From the NCBI GenBank assembly GCA_021769725.1, contig JAETSI010000029.1:1-48537 (forward strand): DNA of 48,537 bases, given 5' to 3'. The translations under genes were made by a program, and so were the position numbers. Source of the DNA: Oscillospiraceae bacterium (GTDB lineage: Bacteria > Bacillota > Clostridia > Oscillospirales > Ruminococcaceae). Shown here one piece after another: positions 15,926-24,646 of this stretch. Every line of letters starts with the position of its first letter. Position 1 is the first letter of the stretch. Below the pieces are notes generated by a model. That model was given only the letters and a program-made list of their open reading frames with translations. It did not search any database and was not told the origin of the DNA.

Positions 15926-17782
15926 ATGACAAAGCAAAAGAAACTAAGACATTTGGAGTATTACGATTTACAAAGCTGCTTTGATAAGCTGTACGAAAAA
16001 AGCAAGCAAGGTGATGTTTTCACTAATCTTATGGAATTTATAACCAATGAAGAAAATATAAGGCTTGCATACAGAAATATAAAGCGGAACAAAGGTAGTT
16101 TTACGGCTGGAGTAGACAAACTTACAATAAAGGATTTTGAGAAACTTACAGCCGAACAATATGTTGAGATAATTCAGAGAAAATTAAAATGGTATCAGCC
16201 AAAGGCGGTCAGGAGAAAGGAGATTGAAAAGCCGAATGGCGGTATCAGACCATTGGGAATCCCCACGATTACGGACAGGCTTGTTCAGCAATGCATTTTG
16301 CAGGTCTTAGAGCCGATTTGCGAAGCAAAATTCCACGACCGAAGCAACGGTTTCAGACCGAACAGGTCAACAGAGCATGCCATAGCTCAATGTTATGGAA
16401 TGATACACATCAGAAAGCTGCACTTCGTAGTGGACGTGGATATTAAGGGATTCTTTGATAATGTCAATCATTCCAAGCTGATACGTCAGTTATGGACGAT
16501 GGGTATTAGAGATAAACAACTGATATGCATAATTAAGCAAATGCTAAAAGCGCCGATTGTAATGCCGGACGGTAGTACAGTATATCCAATGAAAGGCACA
16601 CCGCAGGGTGGTATTCTATCGCCGCTCCTTGCGAATATTGTGCTTAATGAATTAGATTGGTGGATAAGCAGTCAATGGGAAACAATACCCACATATTATC
16701 AGTACAAAGAACAGAAATGTAAAAACGGTACTGTTAGTTCAGGTCACAAAAACCGTGCATTGAAAAAGAGTAATCTTAAAGAAATGTACATTATAAGATA
16801 TGCAGATGATTTTAAAATTTTCTGCCGAAAACGCAGTGACGCCAATAAAATTTTTATTGCCGTCAAAAAGTGGCTTAAAGAACGTCTTAAACTTGAAATC
16901 AGTGAGGAAAAATCAAAGGTTGTCAATCTCAAAAGAAGTTATTCTGAATTTTTAGGCTTCAAAATAAAAGCGGTTCGGAAAGGAGGAAAGTTTGTAGTAA
17001 GGTCACATATGTCCGACAAGGCGGTCAAACGTGAAAAAGAAAAACTGAAAGAACAAATCAAGGTTATTTCTCACAGTAAAAATGCACAAAACAGCGTAAT
17101 GCAAATACACAAATACAACAGTATGGTAGTAGGAATACACAACTATTATAGATATGCTACCAATATAGTGTTGGACTGTGCGAAAATGCAGTTTCAATTA
17201 TCCAGGATTATGCATACAAGACTCCGAAAAGGGATAAAGAAAATAGGTGAGATAAAGTCTGATTTTATGGCTAAGAAATATGGAAAGAGCCAAATGATAC
17301 GCTTTGTTGATAAACAAATGGTTTGTCCTATTGGATATATCAAGACTCAAGAACCTATGAACAAAAAGAAAAGTATATGCAAATATACGGCAGAGGGCAG
17401 AGAAGAAATTCATAAAAATCTGAAATTTGATGAGTATGTTATGACGGTACTTCATATGCTCGCAAGAGCATTCATCCCTAATAGAAGTATAGAATATTTG
17501 GATAACAGAGTTTCACTCTACGCTGCTCAATATGGAAAATGTGCAGTTACAGGCAAGACACTGTGGATAGATGAAATTCATTGTCATCATAAAAAGCCTG
17601 TCAGTCAAGGCGGTACAGATGAATATAAAAACCTTGTGATAATCCATGTTGACGTTCACAGATTAATTCACGCTGTTAAGCAAGAAACCATACAAGCATA
17701 TATTATTAAAATAAAGCCTAATAAATCTCAACTTGACAAAATTAACAAACTCCGAATATTAGCAGGAAATCCTGAAATTTAA
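15926..17782 (+). CDS. ltrA: Group II intron reverse transcriptase/maturase with HNH endonuclease
   Basis: 618-residue intron-encoded protein that aids splicing and reverse-transcribes the intron during target-primed mobility. ATG 15926 follows AAAGGGGG. Reverse transcriptase motifs appear in order: GIRPLGIPTITDRLVQQ (RT2), FVVDVDIKGFFDNVNH (RT3), GTPQGGILSPLLANIVLNE (RT4), catalytic IRYADDFKIF (~292-295, RT5) and SEFLGFKI (RT7). The maturase (X) region follows (~400-500). The C-terminus has an HNH nuclease: CAVTGKTLWIDEIHCHHKKPVS, then GGTDEYKNLVIIHVDVHRLIHA (~538-585). All key residues seem intact, so the intron may still be mobile. Confidence 0.95.
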   Translation: MTKQKKLRHLEYYDLQSCFDKLYEKSKQGDVFTNLMEFITNEENIRLAYRNIKRNKGSFTAGVDKLTIKDFEKLTAEQYVEIIQRKLKWYQPKAVRRKEIEKPNGGIRPLGIPTITDRLVQQCILQVLEPICEAKFHDRSNGFRPNRSTEHAIAQCYGMIHIRKLHFVVDVDIKGFFDNVNHSKLIRQLWTMGIRDKQLICIIKQMLKAPIVMPDGSTVYPMKGTPQGGILSPLLANIVLNELDWWISSQWETIPTYYQYKEQKCKNGTVSSGHKNRALKKSNLKEMYIIRYADDFKIFCRKRSDANKIFIAVKKWLKERLKLEISEEKSKVVNLKRSYSEFLGFKIKAVRKGGKFVVRSHMSDKAVKREKEKLKEQIKVISHSKNAQNSVMQIHKYNSMVVGIHNYYRYATNIVLDCAKMQFQLSRIMHTRLRKGIKKIGEIKSDFMAKKYGKSQMIRFVDKQMVCPIGYIKTQEPMNKKKSICKYTAEGREEIHKNLKFDEYVMTVLHMLARAFIPNRSIEYLDNRVSLYAAQYGKCAVTGKTLWIDEIHCHHKKPVSQGGTDEYKNLVIIHVDVHRLIHAVKQETIQAYIIKIKPNKSQLDKINKLRILAGNPEI

Positions 17783-17839
17783 TATGTTTTAATTACTTTG
17801 AAAGCAATACTATTATGACAAATTTGTAATACCGATGGG

Positions 17840-17873
17840 GCGCCGTGTGCGGTGAAAGTCGCACGCACGGTGC
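17840..17873 (+). ncRNA. Group II intron domain V
   Basis: 34-base hairpin: outer stem GCGCCGT...ACGGTGC, inner stem closed by a GAAA loop, as in domain V, the catalytic core of group II introns. Domain VI follows and the intron ends at about 17916. Confidence 0.85.
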
Positions 17874-17916
17874 TAAGCGGGGGAAAAGGCGGAGATAATT
17901 TCAAAACTTTACCTAT

Positions 17917-18723
17917 CGCAATCTGTTCAATTTAATTTATGGAGCGATCGCAGATTTGTTTGAGTTTATCAATGAAACAACAAGCGATGTATTTGCGATG
18001 TCTTGGGTGCAGGCGTTTGTAGGTCTGTTCCAAAGCCTTGCTTGGATGCTGTTTGTCTGTGGACTTATTGTTGCAGTTTTCGATACGGCGATAGCCTACG
18101 AATCTGGGCAGGCAAACATAAAAAGCACCTGCCTAAATGCGCTGAAAGGCTTCATGGCGGCAAGTTTGGTAACGGTTGTGCCGCAGCGATTGTACTCGTT
18201 CTGTGTCGCCACGCAGGGTACTTTTACCCATGAACTACTCGGCAATTTTATCGGCGATGTGTCAGATTCTGTGGCAGATTCGGGACTGAAAGTCATCATT
18301 GCTCTGGCTTCCGACGTATCGCTGTTCAGCCTGTTTTTTATCATTTTATTCGGGTACTGCACTGTAAAAGTTATATTTGCAAACATCAAAAGAGGCGGAA
18401 TAATGCTCTGTCAGATCGCAGTCGGAAGCCTGTATTTATTTGGAGTTCCAAGAGGTTACACCGATGGATTTTACGGCTGGTGCAAGCAGGTAATTGCCAC
18501 CTGTCTGACCGCTTTTTTGCAGACAACCATCCTATATCTCGGACTTTTAAGTTTTACGCAGCATCCATTGTTAGCTGTGGGAATCTGCCTGTCTGCAACG
18601 GAAGTCCCAAGAATAGCGCAGATGTTCGGACTTGACACAAGCGTGAGAGTGAATATGATGTCCGTCAGCCATACCGTTTCTATGGGTGCTAAGGCTGTCG
18701 GTATGATTAAAGGAAAGGCTTGA
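17917..18723 (+). CDS. TrbL/VirB6-like transfer protein, 3' exon
   Basis: Remaining 268 codons of the multi-pass channel protein. Reading in frame from CGC AAT CTG (17917) gives RNLFNLIYGAIADLFEF, a natural continuation of the 5' exon. The TTG at 17956 lacks a convincing RBS, so separate expression is less likely than splicing. Several hydrophobic segments are visible (WMLFVCGLIVAVFDTAIAY, LFSLFFIILFGYCTVKVIF, IAVGSLYLFGV, TAFLQTTILYLGLLSF). VirB6/TrbL-like proteins line the inner-membrane channel. It lies in the transfer operon, now separated from prgI by the inserted araC gene. Confidence 0.8.
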   Translation, partial: RNLFNLIYGAIADLFEFINETTSDVFAMSWVQAFVGLFQSLAWMLFVCGLIVAVFDTAIAYESGQANIKSTCLNALKGFMAASLVTVVPQRLYSFCVATQGTFTHELLGNFIGDVSDSVADSGLKVIIALASDVSLFSLFFIILFGYCTVKVIFANIKRGGIMLCQIAVGSLYLFGVPRGYTDGFYGWCKQVIATCLTAFLQTTILYLGLLSFTQHPLLAVGICLSATEVPRIAQMFGLDTSVRVNMMSVSHTVSMGAKAVGMIKGKA

Positions 18724-18730
18724 TTTCAGT

Positions 18731-18759
18731 TTGACATTCAGCATATTTTGTAGTATAAT
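18731..18759 (+). promoter_or_regulatory. Consensus promoter TTGACA-17-TATAAT
   Basis: -35 TTGACA (18731-18736), 17-base spacer, -10 TATAAT (18754-18759). It reads toward the AraC gene. Confidence 0.75.
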
Positions 18760-18841
18760 GAAGAAAATTTGTTAGAGTGACAAATCGTAATTTATCTGAA
18801 CCCATGTAAATTTAATCGGACAAATGTTGGCATAAAAAATC

Positions 18842-18870
18842 GGGACACACAATTCCGGTTCTGATATAAT
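18842..18870 (+). promoter_or_regulatory. Second promoter candidate for araC (extended -10)
   Basis: GGGACA (18842-18847), 17-base spacer, TATAAT (18865-18870) preceded by TGA (extended -10 form TGNTATAAT). It lies about 30 bases before the start codon. Confidence 0.5.
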
Positions 18871-18900
18871 AGAGACATAACAGCAAAGGAGCAGTGAAGC

Positions 18901-19767
18901 GTGGAGTGGATGAAATTGATCGGAGATTCTATTCAGTACATTGAGAATCATTTATTGGATGACATTTCCGTTGAAGATATTGCTAAGCATATTGGTATAT
19001 CGTCCTTTTATTATCAAAAAGGCTTTTCTATGCTATGCGGCTTCACGGTTGCCGAATACATTCGTAACCGCCGACTTGCATTAGCGGGAAATGAGGTCAT
19101 CGGTACTGATCATACTATCATTGATATTGCTTTGAAATACGGATACAATTCTCCTGACAGTTTCACAAAAGCATTTACAAGATTTCATGGCTCAACACCG
19201 ACTGCCGTCCGAAAGGATAATGTCATGCTGAAATCCTTTGCTCCGTTAAAAATCAAGGTGCATTTAGAAGGAGGATATTTGATGGATTACAAAATCGAGA
19301 AAAAGGGCGAGTTTACCGTCATCGCCAACGCAAAAACATTTGCCTACGAGGGCGCAAAAGACGTTATTCCGCAGTTCTGGCAGGAACACTATGCTTCGGG
19401 CAAGGGACAGACGGTATGTGGAGAATTCGGCATTAACATTGATGAAACGATGGGGACGGATTCTTTTGAATATCTGATTGCTGACACCTACAAGGGACAA
19501 GAGGTTCCCGAAGGTTTCGTTTTGCGTACCATTCCTTCATTTGATTGGGCGATTTTCCCTTGCAAGGGTGCTATGCCGAATGCATTGCAGGATGTCAATA
19601 CAAAAATCTTCACAGAATGGCTGCCAACCATCAGTGAATACGAATTTGCGGCGGGATATTGTGTTGAGATGTATGATGATCCCCAAAAATATGCCAAGGG
19701 AACGATGGACGAAAACTACTATTGTGAGATTTGGATTCCTGTAAAGAGAAAACAATCGGATAAATAA
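18901..19767 (+). CDS. AraC-family regulator with GyrI-like effector domain
   Basis: 288-residue regulator. GTG 18901 lies 9 bases after AAGGAG. The N-terminal ~105 residues hold the two AraC HTH motifs (VEDIAKHIGISSFYYQKGFSMLCGFTVAEYIRNRRLALA; IIDIALKYGYNSPDSFTKAFTRFHGSTPTAVRK). The C-terminal ~160 residues are a GyrI/Rob-type ligand-binding domain (MDYKIEKKGEFTVIANAKTF, FEYLIADTYKG, FPCKGAMPNALQDVNTKIFTEWLP). Such regulators sense small molecules, often drugs. It interrupts a transfer operon, has its own promoters and a terminator, and is therefore a passenger. A strong internal RBS and ATG (19268-19284) precede the GyrI domain. Confidence 0.92.
   Translation: MEWMKLIGDSIQYIENHLLDDISVEDIAKHIGISSFYYQKGFSMLCGFTVAEYIRNRRLALAGNEVIGTDHTIIDIALKYGYNSPDSFTKAFTRFHGSTPTAVRKDNVMLKSFAPLKIKVHLEGGYLMDYKIEKKGEFTVIANAKTFAYEGAKDVIPQFWQEHYASGKGQTVCGEFGINIDETMGTDSFEYLIADTYKGQEVPEGFVLRTIPSFDWAIFPCKGAMPNALQDVNTKIFTEWLPTISEYEFAAGYCVEMYDDPQKYAKGTMDENYYCEIWIPVKRKQSDK
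19268..19284 (+). promoter_or_regulatory. Internal ribosome binding site and ATG before GyrI domain
   Basis: AAGGAGG (19268-19274), 7 bases, in-frame ATG (19282) exactly at the junction of the HTH and GyrI-like domains. A free effector domain could be made from this start. Confidence 0.5.
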
Positions 19768-19813
19768 ATTCCAATTTCTCTAACAGTACAATACAACAAA
19801 ATATTATGTGAGT

Positions 19814-19846
19814 ACAGTCAAGTCAAAAGCTTGGCTGTATTTTTTT
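19814..19846 (+). terminator. Rho-independent terminator after araC
   Basis: ACAGTCAAG (19814-19822), 7-base loop, CTTGGCTGT (19830-19838) with one G-T pair, then a run of T. The RBS of prgI follows closely. Confidence 0.75.
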
Positions 19847-19871
19847 ATCTTAAAAAGGAGATGTAATAAAA

Positions 19872-20138
19872 ATGAAAACCTATATCTACCCCGAAAATCT
19901 GAGGGCTACAGTGAAGCTGTGGTTCTGGAATGTTCGTGATTTTATTATAATCTGCGGCGGAATAATTCTGTCGGTAATCGTGTTTGTGAACCTGTGGAAC
20001 GTGCTGCCTATTGCGGCAACAGTCTGCTACGGATTCTTAAGTCTGAGGGTTGACGATACGGCAATTATGGACTACATTTTTAACGCTGTGAAGTTTTTTG
20101 TAACTTCGCAGCAAATTTATTCATGGAGGAAATTGTAA
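19872..20138 (+). CDS. prgI: PrgI-family (VirB3-like) membrane protein
   Basis: 88-residue inner-membrane protein of the type IV secretion channel. It starts with YIYPENLRATVKLWFWNVRDFIIICGGIILSVIVFV and has two hydrophobic helices in the first ~65 residues, as in PrgI/VirB3 proteins that dock to VirB4. The ATG follows AAGGAG. It is one base from the next gene and upstream of virB4, the usual PrgI-VirB4 order of Firmicutes ICEs. Confidence 0.82.
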   Translation: MKTYIYPENLRATVKLWFWNVRDFIIICGGIILSVIVFVNLWNVLPIAATVCYGFLSLRVDDTAIMDYIFNAVKFFVTSQQIYSWRKL

Positions 20139-20139
20139 T

Positions 20140-20712
20140 ATGGCAAAGAAGAAAAACAGCGTTCAGGGCTTGATTGGCTTTGAACGCTTTACTCGTTTCG
20201 GAGTGAAAACCGACAAGGCTGAGATAGCCTTTTTCAGCGTAGAACCGACCAATATTTCCGTGCTGTCAGGGGCGAATATAGACGTGAAAATACGTTATCT
20301 GATGACGCTTTTAAGCACTGTTCCGGACCTTGAAATCATTGCTCTGGACTCCTGCGAATGTTTCGACAGCAACAAAATTTATGTGAAAGATCGCCTGCAA
20401 AATGAGCAGAACGAAGGTGTTAGAAAACTGTTGGAATCCGACTACTCTTTCCTTGATGAGATTCAGGCAGAGATGTCATCGGCAAGGCAGTTTATGTTTG
20501 CGATACGCTTCAGACGTGAAAAGGATGAGCAGATATTCAACACCATAAACCGTGTGGATAAAGCGATTTCGGAGCATGGATTTGCAGCGAGAAGAATGTC
20601 AAAACAAGAGATAAAAAGAATGATTGCGCTGTACTTCGGCACGAGTATTTCAGGTGAGGAAATATCCGATATCGAGGGCGAAGAATATATGGAGGTTACA
20701 AAAAATGTTTAA
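20140..20712 (+). CDS. Conserved transfer-operon protein upstream of VirB4
   Basis: 190-residue soluble protein between prgI and virB4, overlapping virB4 by 8 bases. The sequence (AEIAFFSVEPTNISVLSGANI, IRYLMTLLSTVPDLEIIALDSCECF, ARQFMFAIRFRREKDEQIFNTINRVDKAISEHGFAARRMSKQEIKRM) has no catalytic motif I can identify. It may correspond to an N-terminal VirB4-like part encoded separately, or to a VirB4 partner. Tight coupling argues for stoichiometric assembly with VirB4. Confidence 0.72.
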   Translation: MAKKKNSVQGLIGFERFTRFGVKTDKAEIAFFSVEPTNISVLSGANIDVKIRYLMTLLSTVPDLEIIALDSCECFDSNKIYVKDRLQNEQNEGVRKLLESDYSFLDEIQAEMSSARQFMFAIRFRREKDEQIFNTINRVDKAISEHGFAARRMSKQEIKRMIALYFGTSISGEEISDIEGEEYMEVTKNV

Positions 20713-22531
20713 GAAAAAGGAACTGTCGGCAGCGCAGATAGAGGCTGTGGAAACAAAGGATTTTTTTGATAGGATCGTACCGGGAATGATCAGATTTTAT
20801 ACCGATCACTACATCTGCGGCAACTTTTATAAGTCCTGCTGGGCGGTGACGGAATACCCTCCCAACACTGAGGAAACCGCCATTTTAGCGCATTTAGCTG
20901 ACAGAAACGGCGTGACTTTACGCATCTACAACCGCCTTGTGACCAGTATGGAGCAAAGAAAAATCGTTCAGCAGGCGATGAGAAAAAATCACATGATGAC
21001 CACCACCAACGATGTTAACGAGTCTATAAAGGCGCAAGATAATATCAACGATGTTGTGGAACTGCTGTCGGAGCTTCGCAGAAACAAAGAAAATTTGCTG
21101 CATACGGCTGTTTTTATCGAACTGAAAGCTGTTTCCGAGGACAAATTAAAGGAGCTGCAAGCCGACATAAGCATGGAATTAACACGTTCCAAAATCAGCG
21201 TTGACAGGCTTCTGCTCCGCCAAAAGGAAGGATTTTTGTCCGTGCTTCCGACAGGAAATAATATGTTCGGAAGTCAGTTTGAACGTGTTCTTCCTGCAAG
21301 TTCCGTAGCGAATATGTACCCTCTGAATTATAGCGGAAAGACCGATAAAAACGGCTTTTATCTTGGTCGTGACAAGTATGGCAGCAACGTTCTTGTGGAC
21401 TTCGACAGGCGTACCGAGGATAAGACCAACAGCAATATTTTGATACTTGGCAACAGCGGTCAGGGCAAGTCGCACCTAATGAAGCTGCTGATTTGCAATC
21501 AGCGTGAGGCAGGAAAATCGCTGCTTTGTCTTGATCCCGAAGCCGAGTACCGTGATCTTTGTTACAACCTCGGCGGCACCTATATCGATATGATGTCCGG
21601 TGAATTTATGATAAATCCTCTTGAACCAAAAGCGTGGTCTTCAAATGATGACCGGTGTGACGCCGACTCTCCGGAAACGTTCAGAAAGGTCACAAGATTG
21701 AGTCAGCACATCAGCTATTTAAAGGATTTTTTCAGAGCCTACAAGGACTTCAGCGACGCTGAGATCGACACCATAGAGATCATGCTGATGAAGCTGTACG
21801 CAAGATTTGACATCGATGATTCTACTGATTTTGATAGTCTGAAATCAGAAAAATATCCGATTATGAGCGATCTTTACGAACTGATTGAAAAAGAATTTCT
21901 ATCCTTTGACAGCAGCAAAAAACATCTGTACACAGAGGAAATTTTGCAGAATATTTGCCTCGGACTGCACTCGATGTGCATGGGCGCTGAATCGAAATAC
22001 TTCAACGGACGCACCAATATTCGTGACGGAGAGTTTATTTGTTTTGGAGTGAAGGGTCTTATGGACACCAACAAGCGACTCAAAGATACGCTGTTGTTTA
22101 ATATTTTAAGCTATATGAGCAATCAGCTTCTGGGACGTGGAAATACCGTTGCTGCAGTTGACGAGCTGTATCTCTTTTTAACAAATATGACGGCGATAGA
22201 ATATATTCGAAACGGAATGAAGCGCGTCCGTAAAAAGGAGTCCTCGTTTATACTCAGCAGTCAAAATATCGAGGACTTTTTGCTGCCTGAGATCAAGGAA
22301 TTTACCAAGCCGCTGTTCAGTATTCCGAGCCATCATTTTCTGTTTAATCCCGGCAATATTTCTCCGGCAGACTTCATGGATACTCTACAGGTTGAGCAGT
22401 CGGAATACGGCTTGATAAAGTATCCGGAGCGCGGAACTTGCCTGTATCGCTGCGGTAACGAACGATATCTTTTACAGGTTCACGCGCCCGATTACAAGGT
22501 GAAATTGTTCGGAAAGGCGGGTGGAAGATAA
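20705..22531 (+). CDS. virB4: VirB4/TrbE-type conjugation ATPase
   Basis: 608-residue ATPase powering assembly and transfer through the type IV channel. ATG 20705 overlaps the preceding gene, consistent with coupling. Walker A is NSGQGKSH (~249-256), Walker B is VAAVDELYLFL (~482), followed by SSFILSSQNIEDFL and GTCLYRCGN as in TraC/VirB4 ATPases. The N-terminal ~200 residues form the family's less conserved domain. The sequence looks full length and intact, unlike the coupling protein upstream. Confidence 0.95.
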   Translation: MFKKKELSAAQIEAVETKDFFDRIVPGMIRFYTDHYICGNFYKSCWAVTEYPPNTEETAILAHLADRNGVTLRIYNRLVTSMEQRKIVQQAMRKNHMMTTTNDVNESIKAQDNINDVVELLSELRRNKENLLHTAVFIELKAVSEDKLKELQADISMELTRSKISVDRLLLRQKEGFLSVLPTGNNMFGSQFERVLPASSVANMYPLNYSGKTDKNGFYLGRDKYGSNVLVDFDRRTEDKTNSNILILGNSGQGKSHLMKLLICNQREAGKSLLCLDPEAEYRDLCYNLGGTYIDMMSGEFMINPLEPKAWSSNDDRCDADSPETFRKVTRLSQHISYLKDFFRAYKDFSDAEIDTIEIMLMKLYARFDIDDSTDFDSLKSEKYPIMSDLYELIEKEFLSFDSSKKHLYTEEILQNICLGLHSMCMGAESKYFNGRTNIRDGEFICFGVKGLMDTNKRLKDTLLFNILSYMSNQLLGRGNTVAAVDELYLFLTNMTAIEYIRNGMKRVRKKESSFILSSQNIEDFLLPEIKEFTKPLFSIPSHHFLFNPGNISPADFMDTLQVEQSEYGLIKYPERGTCLYRCGNERYLLQVHAPDYKVKLFGKAGGR

Positions 22532-22601
22532 AGCACAGTAAGTCATAAACTTAAAAATACTGAATAAAATGTACTATAAATAAAAAGAAACGAGGCAAAT
22601 C

Positions 22602-23069
22602 ATGAAAAAACCAAAAATAACCGAGCTTCTGATTTTTATTGTGGCAACAGAATTGGTTGGAGCTTTATCTGGACTTCTGGCGGGAAATTCATTTTCATTT
22701 TACAAGGAATTGATAAAACCGCCACTATCGCCGCCGGGCTGGCTGTTTCCTGTAATGTGGGCAATTTTGTATGCATTAATGGGAATTTCCGCTTTCATTA
22801 TTTATACTTCAGATGCGAAAGAAAAACATTTAGCTCTTATTATTTATGGAACGCAGCTCTTTGTAAATTTCATGTGGAGCATTGTGTTTTTCAGATTTAA
22901 AATGTTCGGATTATCCGTTGCGGTGATCCTGATTTTGCTGGGATTAATTATTGCAATGATTATCACATTCCGCAGAATTCGTCCATTAGCCGCATATCTT
23001 AATATCCCGTATTTGCTGTGGATATTATTTGCTTCGTATCTTAATATTGGTATATTATTATTGAATTGA
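22602..23069 (+). CDS. tspO: TspO/MBR family membrane protein
   Basis: 155-residue membrane protein with five hydrophobic helices and the family signatures FYKELIKPPLSPPGWLFPVMWAILYALMG and NFMWSIVFFRFKMFGLSVAVILIL. TspO proteins bind tetrapyrroles or sterol-like ligands and act in stress signalling. It has its own RBS and terminator and sits between virB4 and the NlpC/P60 gene, so it is probably a passenger and not part of the channel. Confidence 0.93.
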   Translation: MKKPKITELLIFIVATELVGALSGLLAGNSFSFYKELIKPPLSPPGWLFPVMWAILYALMGISAFIIYTSDAKEKHLALIIYGTQLFVNFMWSIVFFRFKMFGLSVAVILILLGLIIAMIITFRRIRPLAAYLNIPYLLWILFASYLNIGILLLN

Positions 23070-23091
23070 GTCGCTTTGGCGGCTCTTTTTT
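23068..23091 (+). terminator. Rho-independent terminator after tspO
   Basis: GAGTCGC-TTTG-GCGGCTC with one G-T pair and a run of seven T. The next gene's RBS follows within 15 bases. Confidence 0.75.
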
Positions 23092-23121
23092 TATTGTAAA
23101 AAGAAAGGTAAAGGTGATAAA

Positions 23122-24588
23122 ATGTCGGCAGCAGTTGCGGCGGCTCTGAAGAAAATAGCCGCATTTATTTTAAGCGACAAAGAACTTCGGGGCAAACTTT
23201 TTGTAATAATCGGGAGTATAGTCTGCGGTCTTCTGGGACTGCTATGCCTTCCTGTTGTAGCTATAGTAAGCCTCAGAAATATGGAAATAGAGCCTCCCGA
23301 AATAGATAAAAGTATGTTTAATGAAGCGGCTTTTATACAAAATCTTAGCAGCGATCAGCAGGCTCAGCTTGCAAATTTACAGAATCAGGGACAGGCTATC
23401 GAGGACGCTATGACGGGCGTTGAATGTAAAGATCAGACCATCAAGGCGCAGCTCATATACCTGTCTTTTTTTGATAATGTGCAGAATTTCAATGCGGAAT
23501 CCTACGCAAAATTATTTGCTGTTTCGTCGGACGATAAAGCTCTTATCGACGCTTTAAACTCAACTTACAATCTGAAAATCGACTACAACGAGTTTGTGAA
23601 AAGCTACACATGGGTAATGAACGCTACGATAAATCAGTATATGTTTGAGGACTCAAAAAGCAAAAATGCCGCCGATCTTGCTGCTTGGGCAGAGAATGCG
23701 TACCTCTCCGGCTGGGGCTACAAGGACGGTTCTTTCGGCGACAGGGACGAGTCAGACCGAATCAGATATGCCGACAGCGCAGGCTTGATATTAGGGTATC
23801 TCAGGTATGATCCGGAGCAAAAATCCTTTGCCAATGAGCCGAGCAGTCTGCACTTTACCTCCAAAGGAGCTCTTGACAAAATGCCCGATGAGTCGGGAAA
23901 TATACTGTCCGATGGCAGTAATTTCGGAGTTTATGTTGGCAACGGTGAAGTTGTTTTTGCATCGAAAGAATCAGGCTGTGTCACTAAAGATAAGGTCGCT
24001 AATGGCGCATGGAATTCGTGGAGTTCAATCAGTGGAGCGGCGTACAATACTAACATTTCTTTTGAAGAATATGACGAAAAGAAAAAGAATAATCTGGGAT
24101 TAGTGCAGTGGGCGATTCAAGCTCACGAAAACGGCTGGGGCTATATTTACGGAACTTACGGCAACGTTCTGACAGAGGGGTTACTGCAGGACAGAGCCGC
24201 TGTTTTCGGTTGTGAAGTCACGGATTATATGGATTTTATTCGTCAAAACTGGATGGGAAAACGCTGCGCCGATTGCGTGGGGCTCATCAAGGGTTACGGC
24301 TGGTATGACAGCGCAAGCGGCGAGATCAGGGTTGGAACTAACGGAATGATGGACGTTGGAGCGAACGCAATGTTCGCAAATGCCACCGTAAAAGGCACGA
24401 TAGATACTATCCCCGAAGTCCCCGGACTTGCTGTGTGGGTGGACGGTCACATCGGAATTTATATCGGAAACGGCGAGGTCATCGAAGCAATGAATACCCT
24501 CCGAGGCGTGACGAGAACTCGGCTTGCAGGACGTGAATGGACGCATTGGCTTCAAATTCCGTATATATCATATGTTGAAAAAAAGTGA
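23122..24588 (+). CDS. Conjugation cell-wall hydrolase with two NlpC/P60-like domains, first one inactive-looking
   Basis: 488-residue membrane-anchored wall hydrolase (VirB1-like role). Residues ~25-50 form a membrane helix, and ~70-190 a helical stalk. Two related domains follow. The first (~195-320) reads YADSAGLILGYLRYD and SNFGVYVGNGEVVFA; the second (~330-488) reads CADCVGLIKGYGWYD and GHIGIYIGNGEVIEA. The catalytic cysteine and histidine appear only in the second, so the first is probably a substrate-binding duplicate. It should locally open peptidoglycan for the transfer channel. Confidence 0.85.
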   Translation: MSAAVAAALKKIAAFILSDKELRGKLFVIIGSIVCGLLGLLCLPVVAIVSLRNMEIEPPEIDKSMFNEAAFIQNLSSDQQAQLANLQNQGQAIEDAMTGVECKDQTIKAQLIYLSFFDNVQNFNAESYAKLFAVSSDDKALIDALNSTYNLKIDYNEFVKSYTWVMNATINQYMFEDSKSKNAADLAAWAENAYLSGWGYKDGSFGDRDESDRIRYADSAGLILGYLRYDPEQKSFANEPSSLHFTSKGALDKMPDESGNILSDGSNFGVYVGNGEVVFASKESGCVTKDKVANGAWNSWSSISGAAYNTNISFEEYDEKKKNNLGLVQWAIQAHENGWGYIYGTYGNVLTEGLLQDRAAVFGCEVTDYMDFIRQNWMGKRCADCVGLIKGYGWYDSASGEIRVGTNGMMDVGANAMFANATVKGTIDTIPEVPGLAVWVDGHIGIYIGNGEVIEAMNTLRGVTRTRLAGREWTHWLQIPYISYVEKK

Positions 24589-24606
24589 TATTTTATAGCC
24601 GAAATC

Positions 24607-24646
24607 TTGTCGGTTTTGGTGGTCGGTGACCCGACAGGACTTTTTT
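24607..24646 (+). terminator. Terminator with long inverted-repeat loop
   Basis: CTTGTCGG (24607-24614) pairs with CCGACAGG (24631-24638) with one wobble, followed by ACTTTTTT. The loop contains the left arm of the 20-bp inverted repeat described separately. Confidence 0.6.

Larger units (their letters stand above)
15204..17916 (+). mobile_element. Group II intron with maturase ORF
   Basis: Retroelement of about 2713 bases. The 5' end GTGCGACACG fits the GUGYG consensus, and the 3' end (...TTTACCTAT) fits the AY rule. A clear domain V lies at 17840-17873. The ~720 bases between the 5' end and the ORF are the folded RNA domains I-III and hold no gene. The encoded reverse transcriptase is complete. 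The host gene reads in frame across the predicted splice, which supports the boundaries: TGG before, CGC AAT CTG after. The exon-binding sequences could not be fixed with confidence by eye. Confidence 0.88.

Noticed and set aside
17956..18723. Independent gene starting at TTG 17956
   Set aside because: The frame continues upstream to the intron end and joins the 5' exon in phase; no RBS stands before 17956.
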